This document shows, piece after piece, positions 9,185 through 17,274 of a DNA stretch of 64,000 bases (position 1 is its first letter; every line of letters begins with the position of its first letter). Position numbers and translations under genes: made by a program. Source of the stretch: Qipengyuania seohaensis (GTDB lineage: Bacteria; Pseudomonadota; Alphaproteobacteria; Sphingomonadales; Sphingomonadaceae). A model generated the notes under the pieces. The model was not told the origin of the DNA, searched no databases, and was given only the letters and a program-made list of their open reading frames with translations. Location: assembly GCF_002795865.1 (NCBI RefSeq), contig NZ_CP024920.1, positions 2,267,001 to 2,331,000 on the forward strand, in the 5' to 3' direction.

Positions 9185-9832
9185 ATGCACAAGGCTCATA
9201 AATGGCGCAAGATGCGCAAGCTCGGAAAAATGCCCTACGCGGCGATGATGGCCGGTGGCTGGGACGATGCCTTCGGGCGTGACGGTCCGTTCGGACCCGG
9301 AGGGCCGTTTGGCCCGGGCGGACCGTTTGGCCCCGGCGGCCCCTTCGGCAAAGGCGGTGGCGGTCGCCGTCGTCGCCGCATGTTCGGTTCGGGCGAACTG
9401 CGCCTCGTCCTGCTCAAGCTGCTCGCCGATGAAGCGCGCCATGGCTACGAACTGATCAAGGCGGTCGAGGACCTGACCGGCGGCAGCTATGCGCCCAGCC
9501 CGGGCACGGTTTATCCCACTCTCTCGCTGCTCGAGGACGAGGGCGCAATCGTGCCGGCCAAGGGCGACGAAACACGCAAGGCCTTCGAGGTAAGCGATGC
9601 CGGACGTGAAGAGCTGGAGGAGCGCGCCGACGAGGTTGAGGCCTTGTTCGACCGGCTTGCAGGACATGGAGAGCGCCGCCGGGCCTATGCCACGCCGGAG
9701 ATGTTCCGCGCGGTCGGCAACCTTGCCAACGTACTCAAGAACCGCGCTCGCTCGGGAAAGCTGGACGACGACACAATCCGAGAAATCGTCGATTTGGTGG
9801 ACGAGCTGGCGAAGAAGATCGAACGGCTCTGA
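9185..9832 (+). CDS. PadR family transcriptional regulator with Gly-Pro-Phe repeat N-terminus
   Basis: Winged-helix regulator of 215 residues. The PadR domain runs from about residue 66 (GSGELRLVLLKLLADEARHGYELIKAVED, SPGTVYPTLSLLEDEGAI) and is followed by a helical C-terminal part (EELEERADEVEALFDRL, DEIVDLVDELAKKIERL-type helices) for dimerisation. The first 65 residues are unusual: a basic stretch, then four copies of GPFGPG (the last GPFGKG) and a GGGGRRRRR segment. The ATG has AGGA 8 nt upstream. AT-rich dyads just before the gene suggest autoregulation. No target gene is adjacent on the same strand except a small membrane protein 75 bp downstream. Confidence 0.9.
   Translation: MHKAHKWRKMRKLGKMPYAAMMAGGWDDAFGRDGPFGPGGPFGPGGPFGPGGPFGKGGGGRRRRRMFGSGELRLVLLKLLADEARHGYELIKAVEDLTGGSYAPSPGTVYPTLSLLEDEGAIVPAKGDETRKAFEVSDAGREELEERADEVEALFDRLAGHGERRRAYATPEMFRAVGNLANVLKNRARSGKLDDDTIREIVDLVDELAKKIERL
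9284..9355 (+). repeat. Four 18-bp tandem repeats inside padR
   Basis: In-frame tandem units encoding GPFGPG x3 and GPFGKG. The DNA units differ at wobble positions, so the peptide, rather than the DNA, appears conserved. Confidence 0.85.
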
Positions 9833-9907
9833 TCTGCCCTCAATCTTGCGTCTCCCGGTCCGGGCGCTAGTCTAGCGGCCGAGGGACGCGAGAGGGAGGA
9901 TTATCAG

Positions 9908-10345
9908 ATGGATAGTGCGACTAAGGCACCTTGGCACCTATGGGTGGTCGGGATCGTGACGCTGTTGTGGAACGGCTTCGGCGCTAACGATTACACGCAG
10001 ACGCAGCTGCGGAACATGGATTACCTCAATTCCATGGGGTACCCGCAGGCGGGCATCGATTATCTCGACCAGTTTCCCGCCTGGGCGGAAGCTGGTTGGG
10101 CACTCGGCGTATGGGGCGCGGTGATGGGCTCGGTCCTGCTTTTGCTGCGCAGCCGCTTCGCCGTCTGGTCCTTCGTCATCTCGCTCATCGGTATAGCGCT
10201 GACGACAGTCTATGAAGCGGGAGCGGATATGCCTGCCGAACTGGCGGAAATGCAGCCCGGCTGGTTCCCGATCCTTTTGTGGGGTCTAGCCATCTTCCAG
10301 CTCTGGTATGCCTGGTCGATGAAGAAGAAGGGCGTCCTGCGCTAG
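9908..10345 (+). CDS. Integral membrane protein of unknown function
   Basis: A 145-residue protein with about four hydrophobic segments: residues 10-26 (LWVVGIVTLLWNGFGA), about 64-80 (GWALGVWGAVMGSVLLLL), about 83-102 (FAVWSFVISLIGIALTTVY) and about 117-134 (WFPILLWGLAIFQLWYAW), ending in a basic KKKGVLR tail. A loop with NDYTQTQLRNMDYLNSMGY follows the first helix. Strong ribosome site GAGGGAGG lies just upstream. Proteins of this type occur in sphingomonads as uncharacterised sugar-transporter-like membrane proteins; I cannot assign a function. It may belong with padR. Confidence 0.8.
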   Translation: MDSATKAPWHLWVVGIVTLLWNGFGANDYTQTQLRNMDYLNSMGYPQAGIDYLDQFPAWAEAGWALGVWGAVMGSVLLLLRSRFAVWSFVISLIGIALTTVYEAGADMPAELAEMQPGWFPILLWGLAIFQLWYAWSMKKKGVLR

Positions 10346-10357
10346 GACCAGCACCTG

Positions 10358-11527
10358 TTATGCGGCTGTGCGAGAGGCGTGCAGCCGCAGATAGGTTTCG
10401 ACCACCGCTTGGTTGATCGCGTCCCATGAATAGGCGCGTGCGGCTTTCTCTCCGTTCGCGCCATGGGCAAGCCGCAGGGCATCGTCGGTGCAATAGGGCG
10501 CCAGTGCTTCGGCACAGGCCGGGGCGAAAACCTCGGGCTTGCCCGGAGGGACCAGGCATCCCGTCTCGCCGTCCGTCACAAGGCTGGCCGCGCCCGTCGC
10601 GCCTGCCGCCACCACGGGCAACCCGCAGGCCATCGCCTCCAGCGTCACATTGCCGAAAGTCTCGGTGATCGAAGGGTTGAAGAAGATGTCCCCGCTCGCC
10701 AGCGCCTTGCCGAGATCGGCACCGGTCTTGAAGCCTGCAAAAGTGCCGCCGGGAAGCGCCTTTTCGAACCAGCTGCGCGCCGGACCGTCACCGATGACGA
10801 GCACCTTGTGCGGAACCTGCCGCTTGCGCAACTGGACGATCGTTTCGGCAAAGACGTCGAGACCCTTTTCCATGACCAATCGGCCGAGGAAAACGATCGC
10901 CACGTCGTCGTCTGCAAGGCCGTGCGCGCGGCGCCATTCCATGTCCCGTCGCGAGGGATCGAAGACTTCGCGGTCGACCCCGCGCGACCAGATCGAGATG
11001 TCATCGTGCATCCCCTGGGCCTTCAGTTCGTCGATCTGGCTCTGCGAAGGTGCCACCAGCGCATCGGTGCGCTGGTAATAGCGCCTCAGCAGCGCGACTA
11101 CCGCAGGTTCGAGGAAACCCGCGCCGTAATATTGCGGGTAGGTCTCGAAGCGTGTGTGTACCGAGGCCAGCACGGGAATATCGCGCTTGCGCGCCCAGTT
11201 AAGCGCCGAATGACCGGTGAAGTCGGGCGCCGAAAGGTGGATGGTATTGGGGGCAAAAGCTTCCAGATCCGCGCGCGCCTTCGCATCGAGCGGGAGGCCG
11301 AGGCGATATTCGCCGCGATTCTTCACCGGCATGCGCATGTTCGGCACATTTACGAGGTCGCCGGTGGGCGGGAAATCTGGCTCGGCCACTACCGGCGCGT
11401 AGACGCGCAGGGCTGCCCCTTGCCGCAGGAGATACTCGGCCAGGCGGTTCAAGGCCTGATTGCACCCGTCGCGGGTGTAGTTGTAGTTCCCGCTGAACAG
11501 CGCGATGCGTAGATCCGTAACGTCCAT
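10358..11527 (-). CDS. Glycosyltransferase family 4 (GT-B)
   Basis: A 389-residue retaining GT-B glycosyltransferase. The N-terminal acceptor half starts with LRIALFSGNYNYTRDGCN and the donor half carries FLGRLVMEKGLDVFAE, VIGDGPAR and the GT4 E-x7-E signature ETFGNVTLE within SITETFGNVTLEAMACGLPVV. This resembles alpha-mannosyl/digalactosyl or sulfoquinovosyl transferases acting on glycolipids, but donor and acceptor cannot be read from sequence. ATG at 11527 chosen because the longer frame to 11605 adds 26 unrelated residues. It is a single gene divergent from serC. Confidence 0.87.
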   Translation of the reverse strand: MDVTDLRIALFSGNYNYTRDGCNQALNRLAEYLLRQGAALRVYAPVVAEPDFPPTGDLVNVPNMRMPVKNRGEYRLGLPLDAKARADLEAFAPNTIHLSAPDFTGHSALNWARKRDIPVLASVHTRFETYPQYYGAGFLEPAVVALLRRYYQRTDALVAPSQSQIDELKAQGMHDDISIWSRGVDREVFDPSRRDMEWRRAHGLADDDVAIVFLGRLVMEKGLDVFAETIVQLRKRQVPHKVLVIGDGPARSWFEKALPGGTFAGFKTGADLGKALASGDIFFNPSITETFGNVTLEAMACGLPVVAAGATGAASLVTDGETGCLVPPGKPEVFAPACAEALAPYCTDDALRLAHGANGEKAARAYSWDAINQAVVETYLRLHASRTAA

Positions 11528-11650
11528 CAGCGCGGGCTTTAGGCAAGTGGAACGATTTTGGCGAGAGGGCGCTTGTTTCAACACACCCACCCTTTTCCGA
11601 CGCATACCTATTTCGCATTGACTCGCCGCACCGCAACATTATTGCCGCCG

Positions 11651-11701
11651 ACGGGCCACGCGGTCCCAACGCCGCGCGAGCTCTCTGCAAGGAGAGAATA
11701 C
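11651..11701 (+). promoter_or_regulatory. Candidate structured serC leader (serC RNA motif-like)
   Basis: Directly before serC a hairpin CTCTC-TGCAAG-GAGAG (11681-11696) places the Shine-Dalgarno AGGAGAG in its 3' arm. Upstream, two mutually exclusive stems can form: GGGCC/GGTCC (11653-11657 with 11662-11666) or CGCGG/CCGCG (11659-11663 with 11672-11676). A conserved serC RNA motif is known from 5' leaders of serC in Alphaproteobacteria; I cannot confirm that this matches its consensus. Confidence 0.4.
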
Positions 11702-12859
11702 ATGACTGCCGAACCGACGCTCAAACCCGAGCGCCCTTTCTTTTCGTCCGGACCGACTGCCAAGCACAAGGGCTGGTCCGCTTCCAACCTCAAAACCGAA
11801 TCGCTCGGACGCTCGCATCGCAGCGCCCTTGGCAAGTCGCGGCTGAAATATGCCATCGACCTGTCGAAGGAGATGCTCGGCGTGCCCGAGGATTACCTGG
11901 TCGGCATCATGCCCGCCTCGGACACCGGCGCGCTGGAATGCGCGATGTGGACGATGCTGCGCCCCGATCGCCCGGCCACGGTCGCGGCGTGGGAAAGTTT
12001 CGGCAACGTCTGGATCCAGGACGCGGTCAAGCAGCTCAAGCTGCCCAAGCTGACCACGCTGGATGCCGATTACGGCGAAATTCCCGATCTCGCGTCGATC
12101 CCGCAGGAAAATGACGTCGTCTTCACCTGGAACGGCACGACCTCGGGCGCGAAGATCCCCAACACCGACTGGCTGGCCGAAGGCCGTGAAGGTCTGGCGA
12201 TCAACGATGCGACCAGCGCGGTCTTCGCGATGGAGATGGACTGGGCCAAGCTCGATGCCACGACCTACAGCTGGCAGAAGGTGATGGGCAGCGAAGCCCA
12301 GCACGGCATGCTGATCCTGAGCCCCAAGGCGGTGAACCGGATCGAGGAATACGATCCCCAGTGGCCGCTGCCCAAGCTCTTCCGCCTGAAGAAGGGCGAC
12401 AAGATCAACCGCGGCATTTTCGAAGGCGCAACGATCAACACGCCGTCCATGCTGGCGACCGAAGATTACATCGATGCGCTCGAATGGGCGCAGGCGATGG
12501 GCGGGCGCAAGGCGATGTTCGAACGCGCCGATGCCAATGCCAAGATCGTGCTCGACTGGATCGAGGCGACGCCGTGGCTGCGCAACATGGTCTCCGACCC
12601 TGCCAAGCGCACCAACACCGGCGTGTGCTTCGTCTTCCAGGGCGACTGGTACGACAGCCTGTCCGACGAGGACAAAGCTGGCGTGCCCAAGAAAATCGTC
12701 AAGCTGCTGGAAGAGCGCGACGTGGGCTACGATTTCAACGGCTATCGCGACGCCCCGCCGTCCCTGCGCATCTGGTGCGGCGGCACGGTCGAGCAGGAAG
12801 ACCTGAAGCGTCTCCTGCCCTGGATCGAGTGGGCCTACGAGACCGTCAAGAACGGCTGA
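11702..12859 (+). CDS. serC: Phosphoserine aminotransferase
   Basis: PLP enzyme converting 3-phosphohydroxypyruvate to phosphoserine. The 385-residue protein is of the alphaproteobacterial/archaeal SerC type: FSSGPTAKHKGW near the N-terminus, GIMPASDTGALECAMW, the pyridoxal lysine region TYSWQKVMGSEAQHG and INTPSMLATEDYIDALEWA. The ATG at 11702 follows AAGGAGAGAATAC, the only good ribosome site in the leader, and gives family length. It is followed by a terminator-like hairpin and then serA, the preceding step of the same pathway. Confidence 0.95.
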   Translation: MTAEPTLKPERPFFSSGPTAKHKGWSASNLKTESLGRSHRSALGKSRLKYAIDLSKEMLGVPEDYLVGIMPASDTGALECAMWTMLRPDRPATVAAWESFGNVWIQDAVKQLKLPKLTTLDADYGEIPDLASIPQENDVVFTWNGTTSGAKIPNTDWLAEGREGLAINDATSAVFAMEMDWAKLDATTYSWQKVMGSEAQHGMLILSPKAVNRIEEYDPQWPLPKLFRLKKGDKINRGIFEGATINTPSMLATEDYIDALEWAQAMGGRKAMFERADANAKIVLDWIEATPWLRNMVSDPAKRTNTGVCFVFQGDWYDSLSDEDKAGVPKKIVKLLEERDVGYDFNGYRDAPPSLRIWCGGTVEQEDLKRLLPWIEWAYETVKNG

Positions 12860-12866
12860 TCCGGCT

Positions 12867-12889
12867 GGCGGCCCGCGCATCGGGCCGCC
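12867..12889 (+). terminator. Intrinsic terminator or attenuator between serC and serA
   Basis: Perfect 9-bp GC stem GGCGGCCCG/CGGGCCGCC with a five-base loop, followed by GCCTTTTCCCTT. It lies 8 bp after the serC stop and would separate or dose serA expression. Confidence 0.65.
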
Positions 12890-12909
12890 GCCTTTTCCCT
12901 TATCAATGC

Positions 12910-12926
12910 CCCGGCGCAAAGCCGGG
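12910..12926 (+). promoter_or_regulatory. Hairpin CCCGGC-GCAAA-GCCGGG ahead of serA
   Basis: Six-base-pair GC stem-loop 23 nt before the serA start, just upstream of the putative AGGA ribosome site (12935-12938). It may be part of an RNA-level control of serA, or simply a second termination hairpin. Confidence 0.35.
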
Positions 12927-12948
12927 AGAACGACAGGAATATTCCGTC

Positions 12949-14532
12949 ATGAGCAAACCAAAAGTCCTCATCAGCGACAAGATGGACCCGAACGCGGCGC
13001 GCATTTTCGAAGAGCGCGGCTGCAACGTCGACGTCATCACCGGTGAAACGCCGGAAGAACTGAAAGCCCGCATCGGCGAATACGATGGCCTCGCCATCCG
13101 GTCGTCGACCAAGGTTACCAAGGAAATCCTCGACGCGGCGACCAATCTCAAGGTCATCGGCCGCGCCGGTATCGGCGTCGACAATGTCGATATCCCCTAT
13201 GCCAGCGGCAAGGGCGTGGTCGTGATGAACACCCCGTTCGGCAACTCGATCACCACCGCCGAACACGCCATCGCGATGATCATGGCGCTTGCCCGCCAGA
13301 TCCCGGCCGCCGATCGCCGCACGCAGGCGGGCGAATGGCCGAAGAACGATTTCATGGGTGTGGAAGTTACCGGCAAGACGCTGGGTCTGATCGGCGCAGG
13401 CAATATCGGCTCGATCGTCGCCAGCCGCGCACAGGGCCTCAAGATGAAGGTCATCGCATTCGATCCTTTCCTGACCGAAGACCGCGCAGTCGAGATCGGA
13501 GTCGAGAAGGTCGATCTCGACACGTTGCTCGCCCGTGCCGATTTCATCACGCTGCACACGCCGCTGACCGATGAAACCCGCAACATCCTCAGCCGCGAAA
13601 ACCTCGCCAAGACCAAGAAGGGCGTGCGCATCGTCAACTGTGCGCGCGGCGGCCTCATCGACGAAGCGGCGCTGGCCGATGCGCTCGACAGCGGCCAGGT
13701 GGCAGGTGCGGCGCTGGACGTATTCCAGACCGAACCGGCCAAGGAATCGCCGCTTTTCGGCAAGCCCAACTTCATCTGCACGCCGCACCTCGGCGCCAGC
13801 ACGAATGAAGCGCAGGTCAATGTCGCCTTGCAGGTGGCCGAACAACTGGCGGATTACCTCGTCAACGGCGGCGTCACCAATGCGCTCAACATGCCTTCAC
13901 TCAGTGCCGAGGAAGCGCCGAAGCTGCGCCCCTACATGGGTCTTGCCGAAAACCTCGGCAGCCTCGTGGGCCAGCTCGCCCACGGCAATCTCACCAAGAT
14001 CAGCATCGAGCGCGAAGGCGCCGCAGCCCAGCTTTCGGGCAAGCCGATCGAAGGTGCGGTGCTGGCCGGCCTGATGCGCCAGTATTCGGACACGGTGAAC
14101 ATGGTCAACGCGCCCTTCCTCGCGAAGGAACGCGGCCTCGATATCCGTTCGATCCGTCACGAAAAGGAAGGCGCCTACAACACGCTACTGCGCGTGACCG
14201 TGGGCACCGATAGCGGCGATCGTTCGGTTGCCGGCACGCTGTTCGGCGCCGATGCGCCGCGCCTGACCGAAATCTTCGGGGTTCGGATCGAAGCGGAGCT
14301 CGACGGCCACATGCTCTACATTGTCAACGAAGACGCGCCAGGCTTCATCGGCCGTATCGGTTCGCTGTTGGGCGAAAACGGCATCAACATCGGCACCTTC
14401 AACCTCGGCCGCCGCGAAGCGGGCGGGGAAGCGATCCTGTTGCTCAGCGTCGACCAGCCGATCCCGCAGGACGTCGTCGACAAGGCCTGCGCGCTGGAAG
14501 GCGTGAAGACCGTAATGCCACTGGCATTCTGA
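12949..14532 (+). CDS. serA: D-3-phosphoglycerate dehydrogenase
   Basis: First committed enzyme of serine biosynthesis. The 527-residue protein is the long form: catalytic domain with GRAGIGVDNVD, NAD-binding GAGNIG at 149-154, the catalytic region with NCARGG and CTPHLGAST, an intervening ASB domain, and a C-terminal ACT domain (from about 455: LDGHMLYIVNEDAPGFIG and NIGTFNLGRR) for serine feedback. Start ATG at 12949 has AGGA upstream. It follows serC after an 89-bp gap holding two hairpins; hisZ begins 28 bp downstream. Confidence 0.96.
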   Translation: MSKPKVLISDKMDPNAARIFEERGCNVDVITGETPEELKARIGEYDGLAIRSSTKVTKEILDAATNLKVIGRAGIGVDNVDIPYASGKGVVVMNTPFGNSITTAEHAIAMIMALARQIPAADRRTQAGEWPKNDFMGVEVTGKTLGLIGAGNIGSIVASRAQGLKMKVIAFDPFLTEDRAVEIGVEKVDLDTLLARADFITLHTPLTDETRNILSRENLAKTKKGVRIVNCARGGLIDEAALADALDSGQVAGAALDVFQTEPAKESPLFGKPNFICTPHLGASTNEAQVNVALQVAEQLADYLVNGGVTNALNMPSLSAEEAPKLRPYMGLAENLGSLVGQLAHGNLTKISIEREGAAAQLSGKPIEGAVLAGLMRQYSDTVNMVNAPFLAKERGLDIRSIRHEKEGAYNTLLRVTVGTDSGDRSVAGTLFGADAPRLTEIFGVRIEAELDGHMLYIVNEDAPGFIGRIGSLLGENGINIGTFNLGRREAGGEAILLLSVDQPIPQDVVDKACALEGVKTVMPLAF

Positions 14533-14560
14533 TGCGCGATGGGGCAGGGGCGCTGGCCGT

Positions 14561-15673
14561 ATGACACAGCCTGACGATCTCCTGCCCATCGGGCTCGAAG
14601 ACGCGCTGCCTGCGCGTGCCGCCGCCATCACCAGCGCCATGCGCCAGGTGCTACAATCGATGGACGCGCACGGTTACGACCGTGTGCGCCCACCGCTGGT
14701 GGAATTCGAGCATTCGCTTGCCGGACGCATGGAAGGCGTGGCGACGCGCCGCATGATCCGCTTCACCGATCCCGAAAGCCTGCGCACGCTGGCCCTGCGC
14801 AGCGACATGACCGTGCAGGTCGGCCGTATTGCCGCCACCTCCCTGCGCGATGCGCCGCGCCCGCTGCGCCTTTGCTATGCAGGTGAGGTCGCCACGATCA
14901 AGGCGGACCAGCTCGATCCTGCACGCCAGCGATTGCAGCTGGGTGCCGAACTGGTCGGCAGCGACAGCGTGGCAGCCGCCGCCGAAGCTGTTTCCGTTGC
15001 GCTGGATGCGCTGGAGGCAGCCGGCGTCGATGGCCTGTCGGTCGATTTCACCATGCCCGATCTCGTCGATACGCTGGCCGAAGAAGCGCTACCGCTCGGT
15101 GTGGAGCAGCGTGAAGCGGTGCGCCGCGAACTCGACATGAAAGACGCAGGTGGCCTCAAGGCTGTCGGCGGCGCTGCCTATCTCCCGCTGCTCTATGCCG
15201 CAGGGCCGATGGAGCAGGCGCTGGAGAAGCTGTCGGCGTTGGATGTCGGCGGCGTGCTCGCCAGCCGGACTGCGGCGCTGCGCGAAGTGGCTGCGATCCT
15301 TGGCGACCGCGTGCGCCTGACGCTGGACCCGTCCGAACGCCACGGTTTCGGATACCAGAGCTGGTTCGGTTTCACGCTGCACACCGACAAGGCACGCGGT
15401 GCGCTGGGCCGCGGCGGCACCTATTCCATCAAGGGCAGCGACGAGGCGGCCACCGGCTTCTCGCTCTACATGGAACCGATTTTGGAAGCCTTGGGCAAGG
15501 GCGAAGCGGAGCAGCGCGACACCGTGTTCCTGCCGCTCGGCCACGACCGCTCTGCAGCGGCAGCCCTTCGCGCCAATGGCTGGCGCACCCGTGCAGCCGT
15601 CAACGCAGAGGACGACGCGGCATCGCTGGGGTGCACACACCGCCTCGATAACGGCGAACCGAAACCGCTCTAG
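14561..15673 (+). CDS. hisZ: ATP phosphoribosyltransferase regulatory subunit
   Basis: HisRS-like paralogue that lacks tRNA synthetase activity and is required with short HisG for the first step of histidine synthesis. The 370-residue protein has class II aaRS-like segments: YDRVRPPLVEFEHSLAG, motif-2-like RPLRLCYAGEV, and HGFGYQSWFGFTLH near the C-terminus. It is shorter than HisRS (about 420) and has no anticodon domain. hisG is not in the window. The stop TAG overlaps the convergent GST stop at a CTAG. Confidence 0.9.
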   Translation: MTQPDDLLPIGLEDALPARAAAITSAMRQVLQSMDAHGYDRVRPPLVEFEHSLAGRMEGVATRRMIRFTDPESLRTLALRSDMTVQVGRIAATSLRDAPRPLRLCYAGEVATIKADQLDPARQRLQLGAELVGSDSVAAAAEAVSVALDALEAAGVDGLSVDFTMPDLVDTLAEEALPLGVEQREAVRRELDMKDAGGLKAVGGAAYLPLLYAAGPMEQALEKLSALDVGGVLASRTAALREVAAILGDRVRLTLDPSERHGFGYQSWFGFTLHTDKARGALGRGGTYSIKGSDEAATGFSLYMEPILEALGKGEAEQRDTVFLPLGHDRSAAAALRANGWRTRAAVNAEDDAASLGCTHRLDNGEPKPL

Positions 15674-16281
15674 GCCGCTTCCGGCTCCCACTTCGGATAT
15701 TTGGTCATGATGGCTGCGAAGAGGTCGGACGTCACATGGCGTTCGAGCCATGCGGCGACGTTGGCAATCCCTGCACTGCCGAACCAGTCGCGATCGTGAT
15801 TGGCGCATTGCCGCACGAAGGGGAAAATCGCGATATCGGCGAAACCGCGCTGCTCGCCGCACAGGTTGGGCTGATCCTCCAGTCGCTCGTCCAGGCGTTT
15901 AAGGTGGTTGAGGCACTGCGCGCGGTGCTCGAGCGGGTCGGCATCCTCGTAGCGCGTGTGGTATTTGTAACGGTCGAGGTGATGCTTGAACGGCCCGTCG
16001 GTCGCTTCCAGCAGGTCTGCGTCCTGACGCTCCAGCCAGCCTTCGGGATCGTTCTTGCCGAGAGCCCAGCGCATGATGTCGAGGCTTTCCTCCAGCACCG
16101 TGCCGTCATCGGTGACGAACACGGGGACGGTCCCCTTGGGCGAGACTTCCAGCATCGCTGAGGGCTTGTCGCGCAGCACGACCTCGCGGTGTTCTTTCTC
16201 CACCCCGCTTATGTGCAGCGCCATGCGCGCCCGCATGGCAAAGGGGCAGCGGCGGAAGCTGTAGAGGACAGGTTCAGCCAT
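15670..16281 (-). CDS. Glutathione S-transferase family protein
   Basis: A 203-residue GST-fold protein. The thioredoxin-like N-terminus starts [17 protein letters not shown] with a CPFA motif (C12) as in omega-type or glutaredoxin-like GSTs, then [10 protein letters not shown] with the cis-Pro and EESLDIMRW. The helical C-terminal domain holds [13 protein letters not shown]. The ATG at 16281 lies 8 bp inside the end of trhO, so the pair is coupled. Presence of Cys instead of Ser/Tyr suggests thioltransferase-type chemistry (family knowledge); the substrate is unknown. Confidence 0.88.
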   Translation of the reverse strand: MAEPVLYSFRRCPFAMRARMALHISGVEKEHREVVLRDKPSAMLEVSPKGTVPVFVTDDGTVLEESLDIMRWALGKNDPEGWLERQDADLLEATDGPFKHHLDRYKYHTRYEDADPLEHRAQCLNHLKRLDERLEDQPNLCGEQRGFADIAIFPFVRQCANHDRDWFGSAGIANVAAWLERHVTSDLFAAIMTKYPKWEPEAA

Positions 16282-17227
16282 CGTCCTCGTCCCGGTCCAG
16301 CACCTTGCCGACATGGGCCTCGCCCCGCTCGCGTGCGAGCTTCGACTGGCGCTGGCGCTCGGCATAGCGGGCGCGCTGTTCGTCGGTGCGCTCTGCGTGG
16401 CAATGGCGGCAGGAGACGCCTTCCTCGTAGGTTTCGTGCAAGAGGTCGTCGGGCGACAGCGGCATGCGGCAGGCGCGGCACAGCGTGTGTTCCCCGATTT
16501 CGAGGCCGTGTTTGACGCTCACCCGCTCGTCGAAGACGAAGCATTCGCCTTTCCAGAGGCTTTCTTCTTCGGGCACTTCCTCGAGGTATTTGAGGATACC
16601 GCCCTTGAGGTGGTAAACCTCGTCCAGCCCTTCGGATTTGACGAAAGCGGTCGATTTCTCGCAGCGGATGCCGCCGGTGCAGAACATGGCGATCTTTGGC
16701 GTCTTGCCCTCGGCCTCGAATTCGGCGCGGCGGGCGCGGAACCATTCGGGAAATTCGCGAAAGCTCTTGGTTTCCGGGTCGATCGCGCCCTCGAACGAAC
16801 CGATCTGCACCTCGTAATCGTTGCGCGTGTCGATCACGATGGTGTCGGGATCGGAAATCAGCGCGTTCCAGTCCTCCGGCGCGACATAGGTGCCCACACC
16901 CTCGACAGGGTCGAGGTCGGGCTGGCCCATGGTGACGATTTCCGCCTTCACGCGCACCTTGCTGCGATAGAAGGGCATGGTGTCGGCGCGCGATTCCTTC
17001 ACTTCCAGATCCTCGCAGCCCGGCAGGGCGCGGATGTGGTCGAGCACCGCCTGGATGCCCGCATCGGTTCCGGCGATCGTGCCGTTGATGCCTTCATGCG
17101 CCAGCAGCAGCGTGCCCTTGACGCCGTGCTCGTCGCACAGCGCGGCAAGGGCGGGGCGCAGGGCGGCTGGATCGTCGAACCGCGTGAAGTGATAGAGCGC
17201 GGCAATACGGATGGGGTGCTCGGTCAT
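16274..17227 (-). CDS. trhO: tRNA uridine(34) hydroxylase, rhodanese family
   Basis: YceA/TrhO family enzyme that makes 5-hydroxyuridine at tRNA position 34 using oxygen. The 317-residue protein has an N-terminal acylphosphatase-like domain ([25 protein letters not shown]), a rhodanese domain with the active-site loop [12 protein letters not shown], and a C-terminal part with two CxxC pairs (LCRACRMP and VSCRHC) that look zinc-binding. Start at 17227 matches the family N-terminus. It is transcribed ahead of and overlaps the GST gene by 8 bp. Confidence 0.92.
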   Translation of the reverse strand: MTEHPIRIAALYHFTRFDDPAALRPALAALCDEHGVKGTLLLAHEGINGTIAGTDAGIQAVLDHIRALPGCEDLEVKESRADTMPFYRSKVRVKAEIVTMGQPDLDPVEGVGTYVAPEDWNALISDPDTIVIDTRNDYEVQIGSFEGAIDPETKSFREFPEWFRARRAEFEAEGKTPKIAMFCTGGIRCEKSTAFVKSEGLDEVYHLKGGILKYLEEVPEEESLWKGECFVFDERVSVKHGLEIGEHTLCRACRMPLSPDDLLHETYEEGVSCRHCHAERTDEQRARYAERQRQSKLARERGEAHVGKVLDRDEDDG

Positions 17228-17274
17228 GATGGCGCGCCTTTAGCAGCGTGCACGCGGCCTCGCACCCCTCCTGT

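Noticed and set aside
9235-9417. Collagen-like Gly-Pro-Pro open frame on the minus strand
   Set aside because: It is the antisense reading of the GPFGPG repeats in padR; the repeat codons create it. No ribosome site or promoter supports it.
11546-11571. GGAAC-N16-CGCT as an EcfG promoter for serC
   Set aside because: The -10 element has a mismatch (CGCT for CGTT) and lies 130 bp upstream of a housekeeping gene.
12361-12948. N-terminal extension that would join serC codons to SerA (723 residues)
   Set aside because: The extension is the out-of-frame reading of serC. The SerA family start MSKPKVLISD with a ribosome site is at 12949.
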